Below, in pieces: positions 44,945-55,068 of a stretch of 64,000 nt of DNA (position 1 is the first letter of the stretch; the number at the start of each line of letters is the position of its first letter). The notes below the pieces were generated by a model. The model was not told the origin of the DNA, made no database searches, and was given only the letters and a program-made list of their open reading frames with translations. This DNA comes from Anderseniella sp963787895. GTDB lineage: Bacteria; Pseudomonadota; Alphaproteobacteria; Rhizobiales; Aestuariivirgaceae. The DNA lies in assembly GCA_963787895.1 (NCBI GenBank), contig CAWBEX010000001.1, positions 564,364 through 628,363 on the forward strand. The letters are read 5' to 3'. Both the position numbers and the translations under genes were made by a program.

Positions 44945-45862
44945 TTACCGCGCCGCCACGCCAATCCGCTTGATTTCCCATTGCAGGTCCACCCCCGATG
45001 TCTCCATGACACGCTTGCGGACAGTCTCTCCAAGCTCCTCGATCTGGGCAGCCGTCGCGCCGCCCTCATTGATGAGAAAGTTGCAGTGCATTTCCGAAAC
45101 CCTTGCAGGTCCAATATTAAAACCGCGCATGCCGGCAGCATCGATCAAGTGCCACGACTTGCCGCCTTCAGGGTTCTTGAACGTAGATCCGCCGGTCCGG
45201 CTTTTGATCGGCTGGCTCGCGACGCGCGCCTGGGTAATCTCATCCATGTGGCCCTTAATCTCGTCCTGGTCGCCATGCGCACCTTGAAACAACGCCGACG
45301 TGAAAATCAGGTCTTCAGGCGCCGAGGAATGGCGGTAGCTGTAACCCATGTCCGCATTCGACATGATATGGAGCGTCCCCTTGCGATCTATCCCCCGCGC
45401 CTCGATCAGAATGTCCCTGGTTTCACCACCATGTGCCCCGGCATTCATCCTCAACGCGCCGCCAATTGTGCCGGGTATACCTCTCAAAAAGGTTAACAAA
45501 GTGATACTTTCATCAAGCGCGAAACGCGCCAGCCGAACATCCGGCACAGCAGCTCCCGACACGATCCGGTAGTCTCCAGCATTCTCCATTTGCGAAAATC
45601 CGCGCCCAAGGCGGATAACGACACCGGGTACACCGCCATCGCGCACCAGCAGGTTGGAACCAACGCCAATGACATAGACCGGAATGTCGGCGTCGAGGGC
45701 AGCCAGAAATGCAGCCAGGTCTTCTTCGTCAGCAGGTGAGAAAAGCACATCCGCAGGTCCACCGGCGCGAAACCACGTGAAATCGGCAAGCGGCTTGTCC
45801 AGTTCGATGCGGCCACGCACCGGCGGCAGCCTGCGTGCCAGCAATTCGCCCGCTGAAGCCAT
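44945..45862 (-). CDS. murB: UDP-N-acetylenolpyruvoylglucosamine reductase
   Basis: A 305-residue FAD enzyme that reduces the enolpyruvyl group to make UDP-MurNAc. FAD motif YVIGVGSNLLVRDGG near 76, RGIPGTIGGALRMNAGAHG, and the C-terminal SEMHCNFLINEGGATA. This is a type with TGGSTFKNPEG. It overlaps the murC stop by one base and lies 31 bases before ddl. Confidence 0.97.
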   Translation of the reverse strand: MASAGELLARRLPPVRGRIELDKPLADFTWFRAGGPADVLFSPADEEDLAAFLAALDADIPVYVIGVGSNLLVRDGGVPGVVIRLGRGFSQMENAGDYRIVSGAAVPDVRLARFALDESITLLTFLRGIPGTIGGALRMNAGAHGGETRDILIEARGIDRKGTLHIMSNADMGYSYRHSSAPEDLIFTSALFQGAHGDQDEIKGHMDEITQARVASQPIKSRTGGSTFKNPEGGKSWHLIDAAGMRGFNIGPARVSEMHCNFLINEGGATAAQIEELGETVRKRVMETSGVDLQWEIKRIGVAAR

Positions 45863-47280
45863 CAGCCGTTGCCCTTCTTCGCCAGTTCGTCCAGCTCACC
45901 CGGCAGTGCATAAGCCCACTGGGTGATGTTGCCGGCACCCAGGCAAATGACCACGTCACCCTCAGCAGCACTCTCGTGCACAAGCGGCGCCAGTTCACTT
46001 GGATGGGAAATGGTGAACACCGACCGGTGTCCGCGCGAACGCAAACCGTCTGCAAGTGCGCTGTGGGTTGCGCCTTCAATCGGCGTTTCACCCGCCTCGT
46101 AGACAGGAGCCAGAATGACCTGGTCAGCATCATTGAAGCAGGAGGAGAAGTCATTGAACAGATCATGCAGCCGGGTATAGCGGTGCGGCTGCATGACAGC
46201 GATCACCCGTTTGTCGGTGACACCGCGCGCCGCCTTCAATACGGCTGAAATTTCCACTGGATGATGACCATAGTCATCGTACACATCCACACCGCCCGAC
46301 GAACCAGTGTGGGTGAACCGCCGCTTGACGCCGGAAAAGCCCGCAAGCCCCTTGCGGATCGCCTTGTCTGAAACCCCGAGGTTGGTTGCCACGGCAATCG
46401 CTGCAGTGGAATTCATCAGGTTGTGTTCGCCCGGCATGGCCAGCGTTATGTCATCGAGGGTGCGGGAGGTGCCGGAGCGGCGGTCGTTGATGACAACGGA
46501 AAAATGGCTCCTTCCACCCGAATATGAAATGTCCGTCAACCGGAAGTCAGCCTGGGCGCTCTTGCCATAGGTGAATACCCGGCGGTCGGAAACCTGCGAA
46601 ATCAACTCCTGCACATGGGGATGATCAATGCACATGACGGCGAATCCGTAGAACGGAATGTTCTCCACAAAAGCGCGATAGGCCTTTCTGGCTTCATCAA
46701 ACGTGCCGTAATGGTCCAGGTGTTCCGGGTCCATGTTGGTGACGATGACAACGTCTGATATCAGCTTGACGAACGTGCCGTCAGACTCATCCGCCTCGAC
46801 AACCATCCAGTCGCCCTTGCCTAGTCGGGCATTGGTGCCATAGGCATTGATGATGCCGCCGTTGATGACGGTGGGATCGATACCGCCTGCATCGAGCAGC
46901 GAAGCCACCAGCGATGTCGTGGTGGTCTTGCCGTGTGTGCCGCCAACTGCCACGCATGACTTGAAGCGCATCAGCTCTGCCAGCATCTCCGCACGCCTTA
47001 CCAGCGGCAGGAAGCGGGCGCGCGCTTCAACAACTTCCGGGTTGTCCTTCTTTACCGCCGTCGAGGTAACAACAACCTGCGCCTCACCAAGGTTTTCCGC
47101 CCGATGGCCGATGTGAACCGTAACTCCGGCCTTGCGCAACCGGGCAACGTTGTAGTTGTCGGCAATGTCCGAGCCCTGCACCGTGTAGCCAAGCGTAGCC
47201 ATCACCTCGGCAATGCCACTCATGCCAATGCCGCCGATGCCAACAAAATGAATGGGGCCGATGTCCTGAGTCAGTTTCAT
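45862..47280 (-). CDS. murC: UDP-N-acetylmuramate--L-alanine ligase
   Basis: A 472-residue Mur ligase that adds L-Ala to UDP-MurNAc. N-terminal Rossmann motif VGIGGIGMSGIAEV, ATP loop GTHGKTTT (about 114-121), EADESDGTFVKL and DDYGHHPVEI (C-terminal domain). Position after murG in the dcw order; murG ends 3 bases upstream of its start. Confidence 0.97.
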   Translation of the reverse strand: MKLTQDIGPIHFVGIGGIGMSGIAEVMATLGYTVQGSDIADNYNVARLRKAGVTVHIGHRAENLGEAQVVVTSTAVKKDNPEVVEARARFLPLVRRAEMLAELMRFKSCVAVGGTHGKTTTTSLVASLLDAGGIDPTVINGGIINAYGTNARLGKGDWMVVEADESDGTFVKLISDVVIVTNMDPEHLDHYGTFDEARKAYRAFVENIPFYGFAVMCIDHPHVQELISQVSDRRVFTYGKSAQADFRLTDISYSGGRSHFSVVINDRRSGTSRTLDDITLAMPGEHNLMNSTAAIAVATNLGVSDKAIRKGLAGFSGVKRRFTHTGSSGGVDVYDDYGHHPVEISAVLKAARGVTDKRVIAVMQPHRYTRLHDLFNDFSSCFNDADQVILAPVYEAGETPIEGATHSALADGLRSRGHRSVFTISHPSELAPLVHESAAEGDVVICLGAGNITQWAYALPGELDELAKKGNG

Positions 47281-47283
47281 GGT

Positions 47284-48429
47284 CTAAGCATTGTCCTTTT
47301 TGGCCGGGTGTAGCAGTTCTTCCACAAGGTCTGCCAGCAGCTCAGCAGCGTCTGGTCTACCGTGCGACACAGCCGCACTTGCAGCTCTGGTAAGTCCGGC
47401 ATCATCGAATCGCAAGCGGGTTATGAAGGACGCAAGGTCTGCAGCGGTCAAACCCGGCTGTTGTTTGATCCACCCGCCACCTGCCCTTGCCATGCTCTCG
47501 GCGTTTCGCAACTGGTCGTTGTCCAGTGCATGCGGCAGCGGCACATAGATGGCCGGCCTGCCTATGACACCCAGCTCTGCCACCGACGAAGCGCCTGCCC
47601 GGCAAATGACCAGATGTGCCCTGGCTATGCGGCTGGGCATGTCATCAAAGAAGGCTTCACAGGTGGCCTTCACACCGGCTGCTTCGTATGCGCTGCGCAC
47701 CGCCTCAATGTCTTCCGGGCGGCATTGCTGGACGATCCGCAAGGTCTTGGTAATCGCCTTTGGCAGTTCGGCAACAACCTGCGGCATGATCTGGGAAAAG
47801 AACTGGGCGCCCTGACTTCCACCGAAGATCAGCAGGTTGAACACAGTGTCAGCTCGCGATGGCTCATAAGCCGATGCTGCATCCTTGACCTGCTGGCGCA
47901 CCGGGTTGCCTGTCATGCGCACCCGTTGCATCTGCTCAGGTGTGAAGCCGTAAACCGGTTCGAACGAGGTAGCGATGATGCGCGCCTGACCGATGCCCGC
48001 AGCAAGCCTGTTGGCGCGCCCGGCAACGGCATTTTGCTCATGGATCATCGCGGGGATGCCACACCGGCGAGCCGCCAGCATCACAGGCAAAGAGGGATAC
48101 CCGCCAAAACCAACCACAGCGCGCGGCTGCAGAAGATTGAACAATTGAGTGCATTGACGATAACCGGACACCAACCGCCATGCTTGCCCCGGCAACTTCC
48201 AGGGCTTGCCGAACGTCAGCGTCGATGACTGTATTTCCTCGACCATGCCTGCGCGAAACCTGTCGCGCCATTCCAGCCCGCGCTTGTCGGTATACAGCAG
48301 TACATCCCACTTGCGTGCCTCCAGCGCCTGCGCAAGCGCCTGAGCCGGAAACAGATGCCCACCGGTCCCGCCTGAAGCAAGAACTATCGTGCCGTCACCT
48401 CTGCGGCCTGGTGCTGGATACTTTACCAT
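47284..48429 (-). CDS. murG: Lipid II synthase glycosyltransferase MurG
   Basis: A 381-residue membrane-associated GT28 transferase that adds GlcNAc to lipid I. ASGGTGGHLFPA near residue 19, GFGGYPSLPVMLA, HEQNAVAGRANR and ICRAGASSVAELGVIGRPAIYVPLPHA-type C-terminal donor site (GASSVAEL, PLPHALDNDQ). ATG 48429 starts 8 bases after the ftsW stop; TTG 48447 is a less likely start. Confidence 0.96.
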   Translation of the reverse strand: MVKYPAPGRRGDGTIVLASGGTGGHLFPAQALAQALEARKWDVLLYTDKRGLEWRDRFRAGMVEEIQSSTLTFGKPWKLPGQAWRLVSGYRQCTQLFNLLQPRAVVGFGGYPSLPVMLAARRCGIPAMIHEQNAVAGRANRLAAGIGQARIIATSFEPVYGFTPEQMQRVRMTGNPVRQQVKDAASAYEPSRADTVFNLLIFGGSQGAQFFSQIMPQVVAELPKAITKTLRIVQQCRPEDIEAVRSAYEAAGVKATCEAFFDDMPSRIARAHLVICRAGASSVAELGVIGRPAIYVPLPHALDNDQLRNAESMARAGGGWIKQQPGLTAADLASFITRLRFDDAGLTRAASAAVSHGRPDAAELLADLVEELLHPAKKDNA

Positions 48430-48436
48430 GAACCAA

Positions 48437-49603
48437 CTATGCCACAACCGGCTTCATGCTGGCCATTGCTGGCGGCAATGCGGCACTGCGTGTCCGCACC
48501 CGCGAGAACGCCAGCAGCAACCCCATGGAAAACGCCATGGCAATCAGCGAAGACCCGCCATATGAGATGAACGGCAGCGTCATGCCCTTGGCGGGCAGCA
48601 GGGTGAGATTCACACCCAGATTGATGAACGACTGAAAGCCGTACAACGTCACCAGCCCGGTTAGCGCGAGTGCTGCAAATGGATCCGAGACACGCAATGC
48701 CCTCGTCAAAACCCGCAGCACGATGAAGGCGACGATGCCAATCAGGATGGCGCAAACAACGAAACCGAACTCCTCACCGATTACAGCGAGGATGAAGTCT
48801 GTGTGGGCATCAGGCAGAATGTGTTTGGCGCTGCCGCCACCAGGCCCGGTTCCCATCAAACCACCATTGTTGAAGGCCTGTGTCGCTGCATCCACCTGAA
48901 ACGTGTCATGTTTTTCAGGGTCCAGGAACCGGTCAACACGTGACGCCACATGCGGAAAGGTGAAGTAGGCAAACACGCCAAACCCCGAAGCAGCACCGCC
49001 CAGCCCGAAAATCCAGAACCATGAAATTCCGTGTATCAACAACAACGTCGCAAATACTGCCGAAGTGAGTACAAGCTGACCAAAGTCAGGCTGCAACACC
49101 AGAGCTCCTGCCATAAGACCAAACAGCGCGAACGCAAACCACAGGCCCGGCATTTCAGGCTTGCGTGTGCTTTCGGCCAGCAGCCAAGCCGCCGTCACGA
49201 CGAAAGCAGGTTTGGCAAATTCGGACGGCTGGATGTTGATCGGGCCGAAATCGAGCCAACGATGTGCACCCTTGATTTCCGGGCCGATAAACAAGGCCGC
49301 CACCATGGCAATCAACCCACCAACAAAAGCAACCATGCACACGCGCCTGGCCTGCGCAGGCGACAATAGAGAGGTGCCCAGCAGAACCACGGATGCAGGC
49401 GCCAGGAAGATCAGCTGCCGGGTGAAAAAGTGGAAATGCTCCAGGCCCAGACGCGCGGCAACCGGAGGCGACGCCGCCATCGAGAACAGCACTCCCGCCG
49501 CCATCAACACGAACACACAGCCCAGCAGAACCCTGTCGACGGTAAACCACCAGTCAGCGACCAACCCACGGTCCGAGCGTGATATGAGAACAGATCTTGG
49601 CAT
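48437..49603 (-). CDS. ftsW: Septal peptidoglycan polymerase FtsW
   Basis: A 388-residue SEDS glycosyltransferase with about ten membrane helices that polymerises lipid II at the septum with FtsI. Conserved stretches are KGAHRWLDFGPINIQPSE and, near the end, GLTLLPAKGMTLPFISYGGSS-type (LPAKGMTLPFISYGGSS). It starts at 49603, 4 bases after the murD stop. Confidence 0.97.
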   Translation of the reverse strand: MPRSVLISRSDRGLVADWWFTVDRVLLGCVFVLMAAGVLFSMAASPPVAARLGLEHFHFFTRQLIFLAPASVVLLGTSLLSPAQARRVCMVAFVGGLIAMVAALFIGPEIKGAHRWLDFGPINIQPSEFAKPAFVVTAAWLLAESTRKPEMPGLWFAFALFGLMAGALVLQPDFGQLVLTSAVFATLLLIHGISWFWIFGLGGAASGFGVFAYFTFPHVASRVDRFLDPEKHDTFQVDAATQAFNNGGLMGTGPGGGSAKHILPDAHTDFILAVIGEEFGFVVCAILIGIVAFIVLRVLTRALRVSDPFAALALTGLVTLYGFQSFINLGVNLTLLPAKGMTLPFISYGGSSLIAMAFSMGLLLAFSRVRTRSAALPPAMASMKPVVA

Positions 49604-49606
49604 GGA

Positions 49607-51004
49607 TCAGGTTACCTCTTCATGTTGCCGCACTCCATCGAGCGCCAGCACCAGCGCGCGGAAGTCATCACCGCGCACTTCAAAATTGGGATATTGGTCA
49701 AAAGATGCGCACGCAGGTGACAGCAGCACACTAACCTCTGCTGCATCACTGGCATCAGCGGCAGCATCTCTGGCTGCCTGCGTAACCGCTTCTGCCATGG
49801 TGCCCGCCATCACATGGTCTACCTTGCCCTTCAATGCAGCAGACAACGCCTGTGCATCCTGACCAATGAGGTAGGCACGCGCAACGCGGTGAAACAACGG
49901 TTCCAGCGAAGCAATGCCACCTTGCTTGGCCTGGCCCCCAGCTATCCAGTAGATACGCTGGAAGCTGCCAAGCGCCTTCTCTGCGGCATCTGCGTTGGTG
50001 GCCTTGCTGTCATTGATAAACACCACCCGCCCTGCAGCACCGACTTCTTCCATGCGGTGGGCAAGACCAGGGAAACTGCCGAAACCTGCTTCTATCTGCT
50101 CAGGCGTCAAACCCAGGCGTCGGGCTGCGATATAGGCCGCACATGCGTTCTGCGCATTGTGCAGACCGCGCAGCGCCCGCGCGGCGACCAGCGCCACACG
50201 CGCACCATCCCGGGCATCATTGATAGTGTCCCCGTCGCAACTCACCAGGGCATCATTGCTGCGCACGGTAAACGTGCCAATCGTGGTATGTTTTGCAGCA
50301 TCAGCAACAATGGCGGCGCACCATTTGTCGTCGACCGAAATGGCAGCAAGATCGTTTTCATCTTGCAGGGCGAACATGCGGGCCTTGACGGCGGCATAAT
50401 TTTCCATGCTGCCGTGGCGGTCAAGATGATCAGGTGTCAGGTTCATCAAAATGCCGACGTCAGGCTTGAGTGATGGCATCAGGTCGATCTGGTAGGACGA
50501 AAGCTCGATGACATAGACCGCATCCGCAGACGGCGGCGGCAGCAACAGGGCTGCAGTACCGATATTGCCTCCAACATGAACATTAAGGCCGGCCGATGCC
50601 AGCACGTGCCCGGTGAGTGCAGTGGTGGTGGACTTGCCGTTGGTCCCGGTGATGGCGATCAACCTGGCGCCGGAGCCAGTAATCTCACGCGCCAGAATCT
50701 CGGTGTCCCCGATAATCTCGACACCGGACGCTCGCGCCTTCTTGACGCTCCAGTGCGGTTCGGGATGTGTCAGCGGCACGCCCGGAGACAACACATAACT
50801 GTCGAGGCTGGCAAAATCGGTCTCATGCAGGTTGACCACCGGCAGCCCGTTTTCACGCGCCAACTCGGCAGCAGCCGGAGCATCATCCCAGGCCAGCACC
50901 TGGGCACCGCCACGCAGCAAGGCGTCGACCGTCGCATTGCCCGACCGGCCCAGGCCGAACACGCCGACCTTCTTGCCCTTGAAACTGTGTGCTGCAATTT
51001 TCAT
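49607..51004 (-). CDS. murD: UDP-N-acetylmuramoylalanine--D-glutamate ligase
   Basis: A 465-residue Mur ligase adding D-Glu. N-terminal VGVFGLGRSGNATVDALL, ATP loop GTNGKSTT, LMNLTPDHLDRHGSM and NDSKATNADAAEKAL. ATG 51004 fits the family start (MKIAAHSFKGKKV); 23 bases separate it from mraY. Confidence 0.97.
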   Translation of the reverse strand: MKIAAHSFKGKKVGVFGLGRSGNATVDALLRGGAQVLAWDDAPAAAELARENGLPVVNLHETDFASLDSYVLSPGVPLTHPEPHWSVKKARASGVEIIGDTEILAREITGSGARLIAITGTNGKSTTTALTGHVLASAGLNVHVGGNIGTAALLLPPPSADAVYVIELSSYQIDLMPSLKPDVGILMNLTPDHLDRHGSMENYAAVKARMFALQDENDLAAISVDDKWCAAIVADAAKHTTIGTFTVRSNDALVSCDGDTINDARDGARVALVAARALRGLHNAQNACAAYIAARRLGLTPEQIEAGFGSFPGLAHRMEEVGAAGRVVFINDSKATNADAAEKALGSFQRIYWIAGGQAKQGGIASLEPLFHRVARAYLIGQDAQALSAALKGKVDHVMAGTMAEAVTQAARDAAADASDAAEVSVLLSPACASFDQYPNFEVRGDDFRALVLALDGVRQHEEVT

Positions 51005-51027
51005 GTAGAGCCCGGCCGCTGCCTTTC

Positions 51028-52116
51028 CTAGCGAAGCTTCAACGTGGCCAGACCGACCAGCGCCAGCACCACCGAGATAATCCAGAACCGGATGACAATT
51101 GTTGGTTCCTTCCACCCCTTTTGTTCAAAGTGATGGTGCAAGGGTGCCATGGCAAATACCCGCTTGCCCGTAAGCTTGAACGAGGCCACCTGCACGATGA
51201 CTGACACCGTCTCCAGCACGAACAGCCCTCCAATGATGGCCAGCACGATTTCATGCTTTGCAGCTACCGCAATTGCGCCCAGCGTGCCGCCAAGTGACAG
51301 CGAACCGGTGTCACCCATGAAAATCATGGCGGGTGGTGCATTGAACCACAAGAACCCTAGCCCGGCCCCGATCAAGGCACCGCAAAGCACCGCCAGCTCG
51401 CCGGTTCCGCGCACATAGTGTATTTGCAGATAATCAGCAAACTTGATGTTACCGGCCAGATACACAATGACCCCGAAACTGGCCGCGGCAATCATCACAG
51501 GTACAATCGCCAGCCCGTCCAGACCATCGGTCAGGTTGACCGCGTTGCCAGCGCCCACCACAACCAGCGCGCCGAACACCACGAACACAAAGCCCAGCTG
51601 AATGAGTGTATCCTTCAGGAAAGGCAGTGCCAGCGCATTTGACAGCTTTTCATCACCCAGCAAGGTAAACATCCACACTGCAACACCGGCAATGATGAAC
51701 TCCAGCGCCAGCCGCAGCCTGCCGGAAAATCCGCCTGTGCTGGCCCGGGTCACCTTCAGGTAGTCATCGTAAAATCCGATGGCCCCGAAACCCAGCGTGA
51801 CGAACAGTACCGACCACACATACAGGTTGCTCAAGTCTGCCCACAGAAGGGTCGAGAACACGATGCCTGCAAGGATCATCAATCCGCCCATGGTGGGCGT
51901 TCCCTGCTTTTCGATAATGTGTCGGGCCGGTCCATCTTCGCGTATGGGCTGGCCCCTGCCCTGCTTCAGGCGCAGATTTGCAATCAGCCACGGCCCGAAC
52001 ATGAACACAAGAAACAGGGCCGTCATCAGCGCGCCGCCGGTTCTGAATGTAATGTAGCGAAACACGTTCAATGCCGAAAGCTGGTCGCTGAACTCAACGA
52101 AGATGTAATGTAGCAT
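51028..52116 (-). CDS. mraY: Phospho-N-acetylmuramoyl-pentapeptide transferase
   Basis: A 362-residue ten-helix enzyme that makes lipid I from UDP-MurNAc-pentapeptide and undecaprenyl phosphate. Motifs: KQGTPTMGGLMIL, the Asp pair in GFYDDYLK, NLTDGLDGLAI and HHHFEQKGWKE. ATG 52116 begins the usual N-terminus (MLHYIFVEF). Its product is used by MurG, three genes downstream. Confidence 0.97.
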   Translation of the reverse strand: MLHYIFVEFSDQLSALNVFRYITFRTGGALMTALFLVFMFGPWLIANLRLKQGRGQPIREDGPARHIIEKQGTPTMGGLMILAGIVFSTLLWADLSNLYVWSVLFVTLGFGAIGFYDDYLKVTRASTGGFSGRLRLALEFIIAGVAVWMFTLLGDEKLSNALALPFLKDTLIQLGFVFVVFGALVVVGAGNAVNLTDGLDGLAIVPVMIAAASFGVIVYLAGNIKFADYLQIHYVRGTGELAVLCGALIGAGLGFLWFNAPPAMIFMGDTGSLSLGGTLGAIAVAAKHEIVLAIIGGLFVLETVSVIVQVASFKLTGKRVFAMAPLHHHFEQKGWKEPTIVIRFWIISVVLALVGLATLKLR

Positions 52117-52181
52117 TGTCGATCCTGGCCGGTAATTTGCAATCCACGCTGCCTCAGCCACTGCGGCTGGCGGTGTGCAGA

Positions 52182-53606
52182 TTATTTGCCTCCGGCGTTG
52201 CCCCCGTACTTGTTGATAATTGCTTGCACCACCGGCTTCATCTTCGAACCGAGTGACCCCTTGACCATGATTACATCGCCATTTTGAACTGCGGCAAGCA
52301 GCGGTTCCACCACTTCAGAAGACGCAACTGCGTGCATGCCGCGCATGTCCGCCGGCAACTCCTGCCACAAGGCACCCATGGCCTCTCCGCAGGCAAACAC
52401 CACATCCACACCGGCATCTTCTATCGGGTTCAGAAGCTCTGCATGCAACCTTTCGGCATGATCACCCAGTTCCAGCATATCACCGAGCACCGCCACACGC
52501 CGCCCGCGGCCTTGCGGTTTTGCAGCGCCAAGCAACTCCAGCGCTGCGCGCACCGATGCCGGATTGGCATTGTAGCTTTCATCAATGAGCGTGATGGAGA
52601 CACCACCTGCCTTGAGTGTGTGGCGCACCCCGCGCCCCGAGGGTGGCTCAGTGTTGGCAAGTGCGAGCGCGCATCTGGCCAGATCAGCTCCGGCGGCGTG
52701 ACAGGCAGCAAGCACCGCCAGCGAATTCACCACCACATGACGGCCCGGCGCACCCAGCTTGTAGGTCACATCATGGCCCTGCACATTCGCGCTGACACAG
52801 GAGCACTGCTGATGCAGGGTCATGCGTGTCACCCGCACATCAGCGTCTTCAGCTTCGCCGAAGCTGACAATGCTAGAGATCGCTTGTTCACTGGCAAGCT
52901 GCCTGAGCAGATCAAAGAATTCGGTGTCGCGGTTTATGATGGCCGTGCCGCCCGGCAGAACGCCGGTGAATATTTCCGCCTTCGCCCGGGCAATGCCTTC
53001 CAGCGACGAGAAATGCCCCAGATGGCTTTCTGCTATTGCCGTGATGATGGCAATTCCGGGCCTGACCATGTCAATCAGCGTTGCGATCTCACCGGCATGG
53101 TTCATGCCCACTTCAAACACACCGAAAGCCGCATCACGAGGCAGGCGCGCCAGCGTCAGCGGCACACCCCAGTGATTGTTGAAGGACGAGACAGATGCAT
53201 GGGTTTCACCACAGGCAGAAAGCGCGACACGAAGCGCATCCTTGGTTGTAGTCTTGCCAACAGACCCGGTAACAGCAATCACCCGCCCGCTGAACCTTGC
53301 CCGCGCTGCCCGGCCCATCGCCTCAAGCGCTGCCAGCGCATCAGGCACAACGAGCACTGCCCCGGCAGCGCGCATCGCGTCATCAGGCCTGGACACCACC
53401 GCAATGCCGGCACCAGCCTCCAGCGCCCTGGCAGCATATTCATGCCCGTCGGTACGATCACCCGTAATCGCCACGAAGATGTCGCCTTCAGCAATGGAGC
53501 GGCTGTCTATGGCAACGCCGTTCAGGGCCTGCGATACTTCACCTTCCAGCGTGCCGCCGGTAGCCGCTATCAGCTCGTCAATGGTCCACAATGCGGCATC
53601 AGCCAT
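52182..53606 (-). CDS. murF: UDP-N-acetylmuramoyl-tripeptide--D-Ala-D-Ala ligase
   Basis: A 474-residue Mur ligase that adds the dipeptide made by Ddl. ATP loop GSVGKTTTKDAL near 115, FNNHWGVPLTLAR, EVGMNHAGEIATL and DESYNANPASVRAAL. ATG 53606, with GGAGGG upstream, overlaps the murE stop; an upstream GTG (53627) would add seven residues. Confidence 0.97.
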   Translation of the reverse strand: MADAALWTIDELIAATGGTLEGEVSQALNGVAIDSRSIAEGDIFVAITGDRTDGHEYAARALEAGAGIAVVSRPDDAMRAAGAVLVVPDALAALEAMGRAARARFSGRVIAVTGSVGKTTTKDALRVALSACGETHASVSSFNNHWGVPLTLARLPRDAAFGVFEVGMNHAGEIATLIDMVRPGIAIITAIAESHLGHFSSLEGIARAKAEIFTGVLPGGTAIINRDTEFFDLLRQLASEQAISSIVSFGEAEDADVRVTRMTLHQQCSCVSANVQGHDVTYKLGAPGRHVVVNSLAVLAACHAAGADLARCALALANTEPPSGRGVRHTLKAGGVSITLIDESYNANPASVRAALELLGAAKPQGRGRRVAVLGDMLELGDHAERLHAELLNPIEDAGVDVVFACGEAMGALWQELPADMRGMHAVASSEVVEPLLAAVQNGDVIMVKGSLGSKMKPVVQAIINKYGGNAGGK

Positions 53607-55068
53607 TTGCGACCCTCCCGCCGACACAGGCCAGCACAGCCTCCTGATCCGAGAACGGGATCACCTTGTTGCCAATGGTCTGGCCGGTCTCGTGACCCTT
53701 GCCCGCTATGACAAGCACATCACCGGCGCGCAGACCTTCGATTGCTGTTTGTATCGCCAGCGCCCTGTCACCAATCTCGCTGGCGCCGGGACAGGCGGCC
53801 AGAATGGCGGCACGGATCAGCGCCGGGTCCTCGGAGCGTGGATTATCGTCGGTGACAATGCACACATCTGCATGAGCGTGTGCCGCCCTGCCCATTTCAG
53901 GCCGCTTGCCGGGATCACGGTCACCGCCTGCTCCAAACACGACGTGCAACTTGCCCGCAGCATAGGGGCGCACAGACTTCAATGCATGTTCAAGCGCATC
54001 TGGCGTGTGGGCAAAATCAACAAACACCGGAGCGCCTGCATCTGCTGTTGCCACCAGTTCCAGCCTGCCGCTGGCACCGCGCAACTGTTCCAGCGCCCGG
54101 ATGGCATGCGGCTCCGACCCGCCGGAGGATATGACCAGTTCAGCCGCCATGAGAGCATTCTCCGTCTGAAAATCTCCCACCAAAGGCAGGTAAATCCTGT
54201 AGTTTCCGGCGCGGCCCTCGATCTCCAGAAGTTGGCCAAATCCCTGCGGGTGTGCCCCCGTCAGTTTGAGGCCTGAACCGGAGCGTCCAACCGTGCTCAC
54301 AACCAGGCCACGCGCAATGCATCGCTCGATGATCTTGCCGGCGTCCGGCATGTCGGCGTTGATGACGGCATTGGCCCCTGCGCCCAAAACCTCTTCGAAC
54401 AGCATCATCTTGGCATCAAGATAGGCTTCGAAGGTCTTGTGATAATCGAGATGGTCGCGCGTCAGGTTTGTAAAGCCGCCTGCTGCAAACCGGATGCCAT
54501 GCAACCTGTACTGCGCCAATCCGTGACTTGATGCCTCCAGCGCCACATGGGTGACCTGATCATGTGACAGTTCTTCAAGCCTGGCGTGAATTTCCACCGG
54601 GTCCGGCGTTGTGTGGGCCAGTTTGACGGTACCGGCCGGAGACACCACTCCAACCGTGCCAATGCTGGCAGCGCGCAGTCCGAGCACACTCCATATCTGT
54701 CGCACGAACGAAGCCACGGATGTCTTGCCGTTGGTGCCGGTCACGGCAACCATCACATCAGGTTGCGGCGCATGAAAACGGGCAGCCATCAGGGCCAGGG
54801 CAAGGCGTGGATTGCCGCACCGCACCACCGGAACACCTAGATCGTCCGGCAAGACAGCCTCACTGCCCGCCAGCACAACCGATGCGCCATTGGCAACTGC
54901 ACTTGCAGCATACATTGCGCCTTCGGCTTCGGTGCCGGACAGCGCGGCAAAGAGATTGCCTTGTGCAACCTTGCGGCTATCGCTGTTCAGCCCGGTGACA
55001 ACCATTTGACCACTGCCGGCAGGCACGGGCGCAATCGCGTGAACGAGGTGATCAAGCCGCATGCTCAT
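53599..55068 (-). CDS. murE: UDP-MurNAc-tripeptide synthetase (adds diaminopimelate)
   Basis: A 489-residue Mur ligase. ATP loop GTNGKTSVASFV, the HTTPDP motif and, in the C-terminal domain, DDNPRSEDP, the signature for meso-diaminopimelate specificity. So the wall is likely of the A1-gamma, DAP type. Its start overlaps the ftsI stop by 4 bases; ATG 55062 is an equal alternative. Confidence 0.97.
   Translation of the reverse strand: MSMRLDHLVHAIAPVPAGSGQMVVTGLNSDSRKVAQGNLFAALSGTEAEGAMYAASAVANGASVVLAGSEAVLPDDLGVPVVRCGNPRLALALMAARFHAPQPDVMVAVTGTNGKTSVASFVRQIWSVLGLRAASIGTVGVVSPAGTVKLAHTTPDPVEIHARLEELSHDQVTHVALEASSHGLAQYRLHGIRFAAGGFTNLTRDHLDYHKTFEAYLDAKMMLFEEVLGAGANAVINADMPDAGKIIERCIARGLVVSTVGRSGSGLKLTGAHPQGFGQLLEIEGRAGNYRIYLPLVGDFQTENALMAAELVISSGGSEPHAIRALEQLRGASGRLELVATADAGAPVFVDFAHTPDALEHALKSVRPYAAGKLHVVFGAGGDRDPGKRPEMGRAAHAHADVCIVTDDNPRSEDPALIRAAILAACPGASEIGDRALAIQTAIEGLRAGDVLVIAGKGHETGQTIGNKVIPFSDQEAVLACVGGRVANG

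Noticed and set aside
52284..53711. A 475-codon plus-strand frame
   Set aside because: Antisense to murF and murE, rich in His/Arg/Cys as expected for a shadow of GC-rich genes.
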